DNA of 64,000 nt from Protula sp. h YS-2021 (GCA_949752745.1 OX457031.1:23604642-23668641), one strand, 5' to 3'; counted from the stretch's first letter, positions 44,362 to 58,342 are shown. Notes: generated from the letters alone by a model not told the origin. Numbers and translations: made by a program.

Positions 44362-46973
44362 TTATATAAGTTTATCACTAGCAGGAGTGCGACGTAATTT
44401 ACCATAAATGATCAAGCGTAGCCAATATAAAAAGAAGGTAAAAGTATGAAAAAGAGGTGAGATAACAAAGGCGACTGAAAGAACGTAAACTGCACAGAGT
44501 CCTGGTGACTTATCGTAATCCAACATGTCATATATAGGGTCAGCACCCGTTGTGCTCCAGTGTAGTATACTGAATGTTGTGTATGAAATACCAAAAATTT
44601 CCGGCAACCAGAAATGCAACAGTCTGGACGGAATTGCAGTAATAAATACATCTAGGAGAGTATAGATGGTATTGACCAAATGAATGCACAAAGCAATGAA
44701 AGTAATCTCTTTCTCTGTAAGTAAGAAAATATATATATATATAATTATTATTATTATTATTATTATTAAAGAGGACTAATGTATGGGTATATTGCTTTAA
44801 GCAAACTTTCAACACTCTATGGTTGATTGATTATTGAATTGTTGTCCGTTGAATAAATAGCATGCTTGTGAAATACACAAAATTCAGTAAATCGGAATTC
44901 GTATGTGAACAGATTCAGACATCAAGCCAAGCACTGTATTCGATCCTCGACCTAAATTTGATAACGTTTGTACAATTTTCACAACACTGCGGCTTCTTAT
45001 TAATTTGATACTGAACTATTCAACACAAAAGGATGTAGTTTTCTATCTATTATAATTGAAACTTTACAAGACACTTGCAAAGCCTGCACTTGCAAAGTTA
45101 TTTTTACGCATTAGCGAAACTTTATTACAATCGGTTGCAATTCCTGCATTCATTATTAAGACCTACTAAATTATCTATTTATCGGTATTTTCTCCACCCC
45201 TGTATTTTAATTCAACACTTTTTAGCATGTTTTAAAGAATATTTACAGAGTAATTTCTCACAACATAAGTCCATTTGATGTACTAGCTGAAGTTGAAAGT
45301 TAAAGTATATTTATGGTATATACGAGCAGTTGAGAGTGAAACTTCCTTTAAAACTAGAAACTGTTCCCTTACAGAAAATAATACGTCAAAACTTATGAAA
45401 AAGATATATTTACCTGAATGGATAAAACAAAAATAGACGCTTGAAATAAACAAAGCTGCAGTTGAAGACATGCTATAGAGAAACCATGTAACTTTGTAGA
45501 AGGCATTGGTTCTCCTGGATGCTGCTATGTTGTCGTGTAAGAGAAGACAATTGACTGAAGTCAAACATTGGCAGAACGATGACGTAACCAACAATAGCAG
45601 ACCCCAGTTTGACATGTAGCTAAAATAGATATGTCACTCAATCAAAACAAAATACCTGATTATCTTTGTATATTTATTAATTGGTAATTTCGTTCAGTGG
45701 GAAATTTGTGCAGAAATGATCCCCTCTAAGATTTTCTCAGGGCAACCTTACTTCTTCTGCCCTGGCGAAAATTATGTAAAACAAGTGAAAGCTTTTTCTC
45801 CAGCAAGCACTACTTGTAAAGTGCAGAAAACAATAAAATGACAGAAATCTTTTTGTCTTGATATTTGTCACTTAATCTTTTCTTTTCTTCTACACTAGAA
45901 CCGCTAAACCGCTACACAGTGCAGATGTCTGAGAAGTGAAGCAAAATTTTACATACTGTTTGTTGAATTTGCTAAAATCGTAAAAGTGATCATGTATTGT
46001 GAACTACTTGGTTCTGTGCTCAGTGATGTTAACTTGCAATTTAACGATTGCAGTGATAGTAATAGTGATGTCAGACACTCAGTGACCACATTTACTTCAA
46101 CGGATGACGCAAAATTTAAATTTGTTGGTTTCGATTTGAAAATATTGAAATTATTTTCAGTACATAAAAGATTTGTAAAGTTTTAATTGAAAAAGTTGCG
46201 TCCCTTTCTACTATTCAACTACGATAAAATTAAACGCCATATGAATGACATTGAGCTGGGATGAAGCGATCTCATGTGCATACCAACAAAGTCATGATCT
46301 TGTTTCTAGAAAGTTCTAGACTCAAGAATATGTTACTTTTAGTAATTAGGTGTCTGTAAAGAAAAATCTAAAAGAAATCAACTATATTGTTGATTACAGG
46401 AATATGAAATTTGAATTAAATATATTCATTTTAATTTTGTCGAAATGTTTCGTTTATCGCTTTATAGACAGACAGAGATATAGACGGATAGATATGCAAA
46501 GATATTGTTACACAGATATACATCGGTATAGAAACCAATACATTATATGCTATACATACACATAATATGAATGTTCTGTGTTGGTAAAGTCAAACACTAA
46601 AACAGCTAACCAAAATAAGGCCCATAGAGTGCGATATGCAACGTACAATCCTTGGCAACGGCCGTACTGAAAGAAAATACCTCAAAATATCACATAATAA
46701 TTACAGCCTTAAAACAGCCTAATCGTGATATGTTATACATATTAAACCAAACGGAATACACCTGCCACATACTAATTTAAATAAAATGTTAAAATTGCTA
46801 CTTACAGCCATCAAGTTTTCCATATTTAATGATAATTGAAAGTTGCAATTGGCACAAGTCAAGATGAAAATTACCTCTGGTGTTCCGAGTAGAAGAGGTT
46901 GATCCGTGTTGAACCAGAGATTACTCAGCCGTAGCTCGTGTACAAAAAACTTCCTCGACATAGGAACAACCAT
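44362..46973 (-). CDS. rost-like: Rolling stone-like multipass membrane protein
   Basis: Member of the rolling stone family, named after a Drosophila membrane protein needed for myoblast fusion; roles elsewhere are unclear. Four exons join in phase: 46875-46973, 46560-46666, 45414-45619 and 44362-44714, giving 254 residues, the usual family size. Exon 1 carries the N-terminal block (RKFFVHELRLS). Exon 2 is TM1 (LYVAYRTLWALFWL). Exon 3 begins YMSNWGLLLL (the family's x-L-T-N-W block) and carries two helices. Exon 4 carries SRLLHFWLPEIFG, the diagnostic STTGADPIYDMLDYDKSPGL (family: GGTDP...YPVLDW..PG) and a last helix ending in a basic tail. The donor of exon 2 (GT/GTATGT) is chosen by phase. 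An (ATT)n tract lies in intron 3 near 44740. A second in-frame ATG at 46961 would shorten the protein by four residues. The gene points away from SLC5 copy D and toward SLC16 copy C. Confidence 0.88.
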
Positions 46974-47477
46974 AGCTAATTAATACTGCTTTAAATGTCA
47001 TTTTTTATAGGAACCATTATTTTTCATAATACTATTTTCTATCGTAATGATGCCAACCGTTCGTGTGAAAGTAAGTAATTGCTAGAATGTAACTGATTTA
47101 AATCTCTTCATTTACGTGAATGATTCGAATTTCGTTAGCTGTTGAACTTTAAGACGTGGCTGTTTCACGACATTAATGCATCGTCCTTAAATGCATTCCT
47201 TCCTTTTAGCGATTATTTGAAATAGAAGCCAGTAGTTGTTCTGCTTGTTCCGAATAAAGCCCCTTAAAAACAATGTGGATCAAAGTCACATACCTAACAA
47301 ATCTAGTATCACGAGACTACTTACGTTATATTTTACAACACTAACGCATATCTTATGGTTATGCTTATCTGATTGTATCTAGTGTCAAGTCTGATGTCAA
47401 AAAAGTCCACTCAAGGCTTGACTCTATTTGACCAATCTTCGGCTTCTCTGTTTCTCTATTCTACTTCAATACGCAGA

Positions 47478-47479
<2 letters not shown>

Positions 47480-47565
<86 letters not shown>
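47480..47565. repeat. (AT)n microsatellite
   Basis: About 43 uninterrupted AT units end in a short GT run. Poly(Tyr-Ile) open frames across it are artefacts. Confidence 0.97.
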
Positions 47566-47566
<1 letters not shown>

Positions 47567-48129
47567 GTGTGTGTGTTATTAAGAGTCATATCGGTGCTCG
47601 CAAGTCAGTTATATAAAAAACCATATTTGATGTATATATTACGGACATTTCATTTCATTCTAACCAAGTATTTTATCTGCTAGGAAGGATTATTTGCAAA
47701 AGTACAAGGCCTTATAATCTTAATAAGTACCTGCATAAGTTATACTTGACTGCTCTGTTATAAGGATAAGCAGTGTATTTGCTGATTATTTTGCATTAAC
47801 TAACCTTATCTGTTAGCCAGTAGACACTTTGTCTGTGAGCTTAGAAACACAAAATAAAGCAATCATACATTTTGTGCTATAGTTAAAGGAAGCAGTCAAT
47901 AAATATATCACATAAAACACATTTTTGATCAAACTACTTTAAATCTATAAAAAAAACCTGGATGGATTTCTTGTATTGGATGGCATTTATCGGATGATCT
48001 GTGGCAAGAAAGAAATAGAAAGTTCATGTTTAACTGAAAATCTGTTTAAAATTTAAGTGAAAAAAAATAAAAGCACAAAAGCCCCACGAATTTCGTTAAC
48101 TTTTATGTTTTAAAGTAGCAATATGTGAA

Positions 48130-48570
48130 ACCCGTAAAGTATTGTCACATCATACAGTACAATGATGGTGCCTCTCCGCGATTACAACGAGTGAGCGTCT
48201 GGGTGTTGATGTTCCTGAGGGGAAGACAGTCCGATGCACGACAAGCATGGGACTTTCTCGACACTCTCTTTAGTTTCACAAATTTGATGCGACTTGCTTC
48301 ACAATGTGTGACGGCGGAGTGGCATCGACTTTGCCTCACCGGTCTAGCGGAGTTCGGATACTTGGGAGTCGATGCTCGGGACTCCGCACGTCTCAAAACA
48401 ATAGTGTTTGGTATACGGTCTTGCCAGTGGATGTTACACATTCTGCCTAGGTAGCGCATGTGAAGCGCTTCTCGCTAACAAAACATGCATTCTAGATGGA
48501 AGTCAGGTTTCACAGCCACACAGAAGAGAGGACAGTACACAGTCCTGTAGACACTGAACGTAGATAATAC
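48130..48570 (-). mobile_element. LINE relic: C-terminal end of a non-LTR reverse-transcriptase ORF
   Basis: The minus strand encodes HMRYLGRMCNIHWQDRIPNT followed by VLRRAESRAS. This matches the well-known block downstream of the RT domain in RTE/jockey-like LINEs (F-H-x-R-C-L-R-x-I-L-x-I-x-W-Q-D-x-I-x-N-x-x-V-L-x-R-A). Just upstream, a decayed version of the V-Y-R-x-V-x-x-P-x-L-L-Y-G-C-E-T-W block can be read (VYRTVYCPLF) before a stop. The endonuclease and RT core are absent, so it is a 5'-truncated dead copy. The open frame on the plus strand at 48125-48454 is its shadow. Confidence 0.8.
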
Positions 48571-49709
48571 CTGATAGAACTTTTTTTATTTTATTTAATA
48601 TACAGAAAAGAGCGTCTTCAGTCTTTGACAAACAAACTTTTATATTCTGCAGTATCAAAGCCGCGCTATTGCTAATACACATCTCTTATTCTACTGGAAT
48701 GTTAGCATTATGTAAAGACAAACTGGAGAGCAAAATAAACGCTTTTTACTCTCTCTGCTTTCATGGTCAAGCTGAAGACTGTAGGCATTCTGGTGCGGTT
48801 CTTAAAGTTTTGGTGAAAAACAGTTGAAAATGTTTTTGTGTGTGCCTTTTTGTTTTGCTCTTTATCAGAGTGAGTGAGTATTTTAAGCTACATGTTAAGA
48901 AGAAATCTTTGAGAAAAAGGTGTAAACATTTTATTCGCTACTTTCAACAAAAATGTTGCAAAGCTGCTGTTTCTGTTTGGCATGCACAGGTACCTCCAAC
49001 CTTTTGTGACTCTGGCAATTTGCTGGCGTTTTTACTAGTCGATTTGTATTGACTGCATCAATCGATTTCCCGATATGAAGCGCTATGACACCATGATTAG
49101 AAGTGGGAGCAAAAAAGTGAATACTGTGTCTAGTGTTCTCAACCCAGGGATTATGATAATGAAAATAATACCAAGATTCAAGGAATGCGCTAATGTAAGA
49201 TATAGCTGTAGTGTAGGGGATTAAACATTTCCTTTCAAAGTATCCATGTCAGAGTTATCACCTTTCAATTTACAATAGACATGAATCAAATTTCTCATCC
49301 CCATCGTATAGCCTATATTTACAAAGTGTGTTTTAACTTGCACTAGCATGCAATAGCAACGAATACATTATATTTTTTGCTACTACCTTAAACACAATGA
49401 CGTCTTTATTTTATCAAGCGTAATACAATTGTATTAGCAAGTGTATGGTGACAATCTATTCGTTATTTTCACATGCTTCTTCTAAAACATTGCTGTTTCA
49501 AATTGAAATTCTAATGTTACGAAATAATTAGATTTATGTGGGATATGTGTCTCAAGTGTACCTGTGGCAAACAGTATCTATTATCATTCCTGCCAGTTTT
49601 CTTATTATACATTTGAAATAACTTTAAACAACACTCTTAATAGAAACGATTTCAGTAAAATATTTATGAAAAAGAATATATGAGAAGTCTGAATAAAAAG
49701 CCACAAAAA

Positions 49710-52700
49710 ATGGGTGAAAACGTATTCCACTGGGCCGATTATCTCATATTTAGCTTGTCATTAATATTTTCAATAGCGATTGGAATATTTTATGCGGCAA
49801 GAGAAAAACGCCAGAAAAGTGGAAATAAAGCAGACAATTTTCTTCTTGCTGGAAGAAAAATGCCTGTCATTCCAGTGTCAGTTTCCTTGTTTGTAAGCTG
49901 GATATCTGCAATAGCGTTTCTAGGTACGTTTATTAAATAATGATGCCGAAGCCGAACGATCTGGAATAGCCAGAACAAGATCTGCCTTGGCACATCCAAG
50001 TATTTTTATCATAAGGAACGTAATTTTGCTGACGCAAGTCATCGAGAAAACATTTGGATAATTTTCGCTTAAATTTGAAAGTTGATTGCACAGAATTTGA
50101 ATGAAGTATTTGCTTTGAAAAGCTGTAACATTTTAAAAGATAATCCCGGTGGTTCATTTTATTGTTCATTATCGTTTTTAATGTGATTTTATGCCAATAT
50201 GTATTTTATTCAAGGAAGTAATTTTTTTTACACAGGAGATCCGGTGGAGTCTTACTATCACGGAGTAGTATATTTCTATGTTGGAATAGGTTATGCTTTA
50301 GCATGCCCAGTTATTGCTCACTTTTTTGCGCCTTTTTACCTTAATTTAAAGATAACTTCCACGTATGAGGTAATCTGCCATATAAAAGGTTAAGTGGTTA
50401 AGAGTGTTTTGTGTTTCCTAAATGTTGATAAGTAAATAACCAACAAGAACTTTACTTTATCACAAAGACGTTCGTTCATAACGCGATTTAAACATGTCGT
50501 AAATTTAAGACTAACCACGTTTCATTGCAGTAACATTTTTTACTGAACTGAGTTATAATGGTACTGATGGTTACACAGTACACCATTTAAATCTAAAAAG
50601 AAAGATAGTGTGTTTAAACTTTTATTGTGCTATAAAATGCTGTATTTTCAGTACATAAAAAGCAGATACAACAGTGTGCTGAGGTTACTGGCGTGTGTGG
50701 TCTCCATTATTTGCTGGGTGCGGTATTTTTGTGATATTACCACCACATAAAATATATACAATTTGATATAAATTCAATGACATCTAAGCAAATAGCCTCC
50801 CGCCTTTGTGAGGAGTAGATTTTGCTTTGACCTTTGATAATGATTCTTACATTATTTTACTCTTTTTTGATTGGAATTTTATTCGAGCTTTTCGGGTTCC
50901 GACTGAGTAACCAGGCAGTTGAAGTTGCTTAGCTAATCACATGCAGCGATTTAAATAAGCTATAAGGAAACTGGAAGTTACATGGATTGCTGAAAGATTA
51001 GATTGAATCTAAGTATTATACGTACAATTGTTAATTAGAATAGTGCTATTTAATACTTAATATACACAGAAAAACTCCTCAGAAAATGGTTTCTTTAACA
51101 TTTAGGTCCTGTATTTGGCCATAGTGGTATATGGACCTTCTGTGGCTTTAAGTCAAGGTATGTCTTTAATTATTAGTGCAAAATTCCACAGCACTTCTGT
51201 TTTACACCTGTCATATCTATAATTTTTAAATCAGTCTTTACCCTAATTCCAAAGCGTATAATGCAAAAAAGTTTTGAACGTTTTCTGTAATGCCATTTTA
51301 AACTTCATTCGTAATTATAATGGATAGCACTTAGAATGAAGCACAGACATAATCACTCTCATGGTTATTAAACTCCTTTGAAGTTATTTGACAGATAATT
51401 ACAATGCGACACTGTTGTTGTCATTGTCTCTTTAACACATTGCTAAGATATTGTTAAAACCGTATCACTTTGTGTTTCTTGGCAGTGTCTGGGATACAAG
51501 AATGGATTTCAATAATTATTATAAGTATTGTTGGTACATTTTATACTACAGTTGTAAGTAATTTGCTATCCTGTTAATCCCGTTAAGCTTAACTATTATA
51601 AATTTGTTTCCTTTTTTATATAATATGGATTCTGCTTTCACACTAGTTATATTTTAGTATGTTTTACAAATCTAGAAGTCCGAAATCCCTGAAATCAACA
51701 CAATAGTTTGAACATATCTGTAAATATTACAGTAAAATTAGTATTTATTTCAACCACCACCATAAAGATTATTTAGTAACTGCTGGATCGGGACATGCGT
51801 TTTCCCAAGAAGGGATTTAATGGAGTAATGTATTTCACACATCAGAAAGAATTGAATTTGCATAAGATAACCATATCAAATTTAGACTTAACCTTTAAGC
51901 AAATCGAAATTTATTTCTCAGTTTCAATTAAACATCAAACTATGTTGACACCTTTGTTATATTGTTCTATGTTTTCTGGCATATAAAATAAATTTTCCTG
52001 AATAAAATTACTAAATAAATCACAAGTTAAGTGAGCAAACTAAAGAAAAACAACTTTAATCTTTAGGGTGGAATGAAAGCAGTGTTATGGGTAGATACTT
52101 TTCAAAGTGTTATTATGCTTCTGGGCGTATTCGCACTGGTGGCCATCGGAACAGTGAATGCTGGTGGTGTCAATAAGGTGTGGCTCACTGCAGTGGAACA
52201 TGGTAGAATCAACCCCTTAAAGTAAACGAAAAGTGTCTGCATGCTTTGGTTGTCGTTCAATATTACAGTCTGGCACGATTGCTATTGGAACCATTTGTAT
52301 AGAAGTGCATGCACAAGAATCTAAAAGAATATTCTGTGCAAGTTGGAATTTAAAGTAAGCTGCGACTGTGCTTTTATATTTTAAATTCATATAGATTTCG
52401 GTCGAAAATTGTCCACTAAAAAACCAAACGAAACGTTATACTATAAAATGTGGTTAATTGATACATATTTTCTAAGTTTGTTTAAAATTAACTTAGAATT
52501 TAGTTATATTATTTTACGTTGAGCAGACACATGCCGTATGCTCAAGTCATCAGCATTTTTTCAGGATGAGCGTCACTCCTTTTACCAGATCAACCGTATG
52601 GACGTATTTTATGGGCGGCTTCTGCAGAGTGTTTGTTCCTTATATGTCGTCTCAGATATTCGTACAGCGTTACAACTGCATGAACAAGCAAAAGGATGTT

Positions 52701-55633
52701 ATTGTGTATGTGTAAAGATTAGTAATTGAGATATAACACTTGAACTTAAACATACAAAATTGTGGAATTCGAAATTCACAAAACTTACAATTATAGAAAA
52801 TGTGATACAGAGAATGAAGTAAAAATGTATATATTATATCCTTAGCAGTAGAATGAATTAAAAAATATTTTACCTACCCTAAATGTCGTTTACACGATAT
52901 GGGAACTATTGCTATTGATTACTGCGCATAATGAATTTGTCTTAAGATTAAGTAATGATAGCACGTTGTTTATAATTAGCGAGCTATCATTATTAAAACA
53001 ATTTCTAAATAAAACTGCAAAAATAAACTTTTAACTTCTTAGTTATTAATGTTATTTTTCAGAGCAGTCTACTTGAACATTCCCATGTATATAATTGCCA
53101 TCTTTCTGTTTGGTGTGCTGGGACTTGTCATGTTTGCGCATTACGAAGGTTGTGATCCTTTAGAACTGGGGAGAATTTCTTCCACAAATCAGGTAATAGG
53201 AGCAGTATACTACTATGTCAATACCTTCTCATAAATTCATCATACAAAAATAAAATAGTTTGTTTTTAAGAGGATTTTTTTAACACTGGAATTTGTACCT
53301 TATAAATCAGATGACATGTGTGTATCTCACAATGAAATAAGAAACTCTTCTTTTCCTTTACGACTGTCTGTTACTGCTTGTTTGCAACATTCTTTTAGAA
53401 ACGTCTATGTTTTTAATAATAGATGTGTGTGTGCATACAAAGGTTAATTATAACTGCTTCTTTTACTGCTTGTCTCTGTGTGATTGGCTGTGTGTGGTGC
53501 TTTAAGATGGTTCCACTGTTTATGATGGATACTTTTGAGTTTTTGCCTGGCTTGTCGGGATTGTTTCTTGCCTGTTTATTTGCAGTTTCACTAAGGTACT
53601 TACGATACTTTTTATGTACTATTGCCAACAATTACCAAATTTTCATGGGTAAATACAATTTCAGTGTTTGCACAGTTTTGCATGATGTTACACATGTGAT
53701 GTTGCGAGAAAAACAATTTAAGTTACAAGGTCTATCTTCTGTGTACTGCCTTCCTTTTGCTCGCGTATTTTTTGTATTTCTATAAAATACTGTTTCAAGT
53801 GTGCAGCAGTAATGTTGATTATTTAACTATTTTGGATAAAAAACCAGTTTGCCTGAAGATACTTTTTCAGTGATTTCGAAGAATTAACAACCGACAAAAA
53901 AGTAATTAAAGGCAAACTCTTAACGCCCTCTTAAAGTTTTTTAATGGAATTGATTACCGCATGGTATTCATGTGTGGACATTTCAAAATTTCAGTTCCTT
54001 GTCTTCTACTCAGAACGCTATTGCAGCAAATGTTCTCATAGATATTGTTGCCCCAGCTTACAGCTTGGTCAAACAAAAATCATTGAGAGATAATACTGCA
54101 CTTTATATTGCGAAGCTGGTCTGTAAGTTACAATACCAAATGCAATGCCAAGATAACAGTGTAACAATTTAAATTGGCCAAGTAAGAAACACGAAAAAAC
54201 CTTTCGGCATCCGACAGAAAATGTGTTTCACGCTTTTACGATATTAAAAAAAACCTTCTTTAAGAGATATAGCTTACCGACGAACCATTAAAACATACTT
54301 TAGTAAGAATTCAACAAGATTTTGCTTATAATGGATACTTAACTCCACACTTCATACAAACACTTTTCCATAGTCTTTTTTTGTCCGTGTGAACAACTTG
54401 CTTACGTTTTAGCCACAATGTGTGGAGGAGTCGTGCTTGCGCTTGCGTTTGTGGTGCTACACAGTGGAGGAGAACTGTTCAGCATGACAGTAAAGATCAC
54501 GGCCATTTTTACGAGTCCTATCGCAGCACTTTTCCTGATGGGTAGATTTTTCCCCTTTATAGATTACATCGTAAGTTCCTTTTAAGCCATGACTATCACA
54601 CATGATCGTGCCTATATGTATCGATTGAATGTTTTATTGGGTGTTCATGCCAGGTATTTGGTTATTAACTGATTTCTGGTGCTAGATGTTGTATAAAAGA
54701 ACAGAAGCTTAACCAATCTCGTTGTGATATGTTATAACTGGAACATAATGAATTCACGGTTATCAATTCACAAGAAATAATATGCAGAAATAAGCACTGA
54801 TGGCCATTGTAAAACATAGGTATGAGTAGAAAAATATAAATGATCAATCAAAATTACTATCGGCTATTTTTCAACTTTATGTTACATTTTGTTTTAGAGT
54901 GCGAGCATTGGATTTCTGTCTGGTTTAGGAATAAGTTTGTGGTTAGCAATTGGAGGTTTGATTTGCCCAACGCCATCTCAAACTCTTGACTTGCCTCGTT
55001 CTGTGTGTAACCGTATCGTATTTAAAGGCAGTGTCGCAAACAGTACTGCGGCTCTTACACTTGATGGTTATGCTTTCTTTTCTGAAAACAGTACTAGCAG
55101 TACCGGTGGTATACCAATAAGAAGTGAGAGGTATGTAATTTATAGAATAGTTCATTAAACTCATACAGAGTCAAAATACAACTGAGTTTTTGCTGATATG
55201 TAGAGTTTTTATTTTATAGCAGAAATCATTTGTCAGTTGAACTTCTGTCACTCAATCATAATAAATCTCCAAATATATAATTTACTTTTACAAACTATTT
55301 GATACAATGCATGCTAAAATAATATTTTTGAGCAAAATTTAACTTCTTAAAAATTTCTGAACCTAAAAACAAACATTTACTTTCAAAAGGGAACAATGCA
55401 AGGGAAAAAATGTTTTGGAGGAAATCTTATAAATATCAACGCAATACTCAGTTATGGCTAAATTTATATATATTTTCAGTTTCGAAGTAAAAGACTTGTA
55501 TGGACTTTCTCCATTGCTGTTCAGCTCGATGGGATTAGTAACCCCAGTCGCAATAGCACTTATTGTATCAGCTATCAAAAGTAGTCGTTACAACCATTTT
55601 GCTCTTTTCTTCTTCGTTCTGAAACAAACTTGA
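49710..55633 (+). CDS. SLC5A8-like: Sodium-coupled monocarboxylate transporter-like (SLC5 family), copy D
   Basis: Sodium/solute symporter with predicted 13 helices, closest by eye to the SLC5A8/A12/A5/A6 branch (monocarboxylates, iodide, vitamins). Exons: 49710-49923, 50236-50369, 50652-50717, 51106-51157, 51486-51553, 52067-52221, 52565-52705, 53063-53192, 53507-53595, 53995-54122, 54413-54570, 54898-55130 and 55480-55633; all junctions are in phase, giving 573 residues. Landmarks are HWADYLIFSLSL (TM1), FLLAGRKMPVIPVSVSLFVS, GDPVESYYHG, YTTVGGMKAVLWVDTFQ, SSQIFVQRYNC, GCDPLELGRISSTNQ, FLPGLSGLFLACLF, SLSSTQNAIAAN (the Na2-site serine stretch) and SPIAALFLMGRFFPF. The start follows copy E; an in-frame ATG ten codons upstream exists. 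The tail is about 37 residues shorter than in copy E. A weak donor after 55531 with an exon at 55743-55789 would give a different polar C-terminus. Confidence 0.92.
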
Positions 55634-55926
55634 ATAATTCTTTTAGTGTTTCTTAAAAATAAAAATCGCTTTGCATATAGATGGCATGTCCTTTATAACA
55701 GTTGTACTACTTTGCAAATGATTTTTTTAATTTGCCTTTTAGAATTCACTAAATACTTGCGTTCGAAGTGTTCCAGTAGAACCGACTAAAATATGGTAGG
55801 GTGCTATGCTACGATGTATGCTGTGTTACTCAAATACACATGTTTTGGTTCGAATGGTTGTATGTAAAATTGCTTCGACGAAAGTTGTCACAATCGTTGC
55901 CACATTGCTCACATATATGGGCTTCT

Positions 55927-56030
<104 letters not shown>

Positions 56031-56269
56031 CGCAAATGGAATTTCAGGTTGATCTGAGCAAGACCAACACAGCACAGCCTGTTGAACACCTTTATAAAAT
56101 TAGACAGACCACAGATTCAAATGCATAACATAGATAAAATATAACCAGCGTACCATTGCCTGAACAGGTTATTACTGTAAAATACATAATCTTGTACTTG
56201 GTATATCTGTTATATATAGATTGGGATTACTTGTAGATATTCTATTGTACATAAATTTGGCACTCTGTA

Positions 56270-56962
56270 CAGTAAAACCCCGAATATGGACACCCCTCTA
56301 TTATGGACACCCCTGAATTATAGACAGCATTTTTCAGTCTGTTTTTAAACGCCATAGAGTTCTGTTATACCTAGAACCCTCTATTGTGGACACCCCTCTA
56401 TTCAGAATTCTTTTTATCCCTTTAGTACGGTTACACATTTAAAACAACCCCTCTATTGTGGACAGTCATATTGCTGTCCATATTTTGTACGTTATGTAAA
56501 CAACCCCTATAAGCTTGTTACTCGGTAATGTTTTTTTTTTCGCTATTGTTATCTGTGGGTATTGAGTACATTATAATGAACACAGTGCATTTAAAGACAA
56601 TACGGCTTATTAAAAAAGATATGTGCTTAAAATAGAAGCTTTATACGACTGTACGACTAATCCCTATTGACATATCTTTTAAAGTGCGTATAAAAGAACA
56701 AATAATTCATTGTCTTTATGCTCAGTTAAGATGATATACAAGGTGTTAAGTCTGAATATCGCTGGTGTAAAAAAACGGAACGAACTTTCACTATCTGATA
56801 AAGTTAAAATAATCAAAGCTAGTGATAGAAAAAGTGTGAGAAAATAGCCAAAGATTTTAGTTGTAGTAGTCAGATAGAACAAGACCTCGAAATTAGAGAC
56901 ACCCCGCCATTAGGGACAAATTTATTCAGTCACTTTTTTTCCCTAATAGCGGGTTTTCACTG
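56270..56962 (+). mobile_element. Pogo/Tigger-like DNA transposon remnant
   Basis: The ends are inverted: CAGTAAAACCCCGAATATGG on the left and, reverse-complemented, CAGTGAAAACCCGCTATTAG on the right, each bordered by TA (56268-56269 and 56963-56964), the target site of the Tc1/mariner-pogo group. Subterminal copies of ACCCCTCTATTRTGGACA recur at about 56292, 56383 and 56445, as in Tigger elements. At 56770-56885 a relic of the transposase CENP-B-type helix-turn-helix can be read (KKRNELSLSDKVKIIKASD, then KSVRK). It breaks at a one-base deletion, after which the next frame continues AKDFSCSSSQI. The DDE domain is missing, so the element is non-autonomous. Confidence 0.85.
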
Positions 56963-58342
56963 TAGCTGAATAATTGTATTTTAGCATTATAGTTGAATTT
57001 AATCACAAACATGCATATTTTGCACCGTTATACACTTTAAATGTCTTATTTCAATCAACCAGAAAAGTTTTTAAATACTTAAATGCATAAAATACATCTA
57101 CATCTTCTGCTGATCTGAAGATGCCAGGGTTACTCTGTCTAAACAACGTCTACAAATTCCAAGTTTTTTAAAAAGCTTGGTGCTCTTTATTAGAGTGATC
57201 GAGGTATTTGCGAAATACTGTTAAAGGTTAACGTGAAAAAATGAAATCAATATTGCTTATTTCTAAATTGGCAAAATTTCTAAGTGGCAAAGCATATGGA
57301 AGTGTGAAAAATACAGTTAATCGCACGGTTTAAAGTGATATACAGTCTCAACAGAACTTACTTATGCATTCTGGGTCAAGATGTTGGTCTGATCATTGAA
57401 ATTTTCAGAACTGTACAGGCTAGTAAATTATTGAAGGGCAAACGTCCTTTCAGATTCATCCTGAGCTGCTGGCGACTTGATTTTTGATCGAGATTTGTAA
57501 GGCTCCGTATTTACCAGGGATTCAAATTATAATTGTGGGAAATTCATTTCAGCTTGTTAGACTGGCGACAGGCTTTGTTTCGTAACAGTGTTTAGACTTT
57601 TGCATCACAACTATGGAAGACTGCATGTCTCTATATCATTAATTTCAAAGGATTAGGTTCCCACTGATTGTCATTATCTCTTCGTTTTATTCGAAAATTT
57701 TCTGATGATCTATGCGTTTAATATTTAAGCTCTTTCAAGTTATTTTTTCTCTTTTGCTACTTCCAGAGTGAGTTAATGAAAACGTTATTCTACATTTATC
57801 AAGCACGTATGTTATTGACCGTATTCCAAGCCAGAAACACAACTATGCAAAATAGTACCGATTTTTCCAGCTGAGTTTTGTCTGTAAGGGTCTGTTAAAC
57901 GGGTGTATCTTGATTCAAGTATTCTAGGCCTTCGTCGTAGTCTTGCTTTTCTGATGATGTTTTGGATCTTGTACGATTGGCCTGAATTCAAAACAGCTGT
58001 GTTTTCAATACAAATGTGAAACAACAATGCTGTTAATACAAGTGCAAGGTTTATTTAGGATATTTAGGTAATAGTCATTTTCCTGGTAAAGAATCAAGAA
58101 TAATAGCATCTTGAAAATTTTGCAGTTGCTTCTAAACCTTTTCCATGTAGATATACAAAGCGTCAACTATTTGAGCTTCAAGAACATTTTGTCATAAACT
58201 TAAAAAACACTACTTGCAATAACAAAAGTTACTTTTAATTGAGTAACACCTTAATTAAAAGTACATTTAGAGCAAACTAACAATACTTAATTGATATACC
58301 AGGTTGTAATCTTTCGCCGTTACAGAACGGCAACTTGAATCC

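Larger units (their letters stand above)
46974..49709. other. Divergent intergenic region between rolling-stone gene and SLC5 copy D
   Basis: Promoters of both flanking genes should lie here. It contains an (AT)n array (47480-47565) and a LINE reverse-transcriptase relic (48130-48570, minus). The remainder is AT-rich with no supported gene. Confidence 0.45.

Noticed and set aside
48125..48454. 109-codon plus-strand frame
   Set aside because: It is opposite the LINE RT fragment, whose minus-strand reading matches a known conserved block.
53423..53785. 120-codon frame taken as a separate protein
   Set aside because: Only 53507-53595 is exon (exon 9 of SLC5 copy D); the rest is intron read-through.
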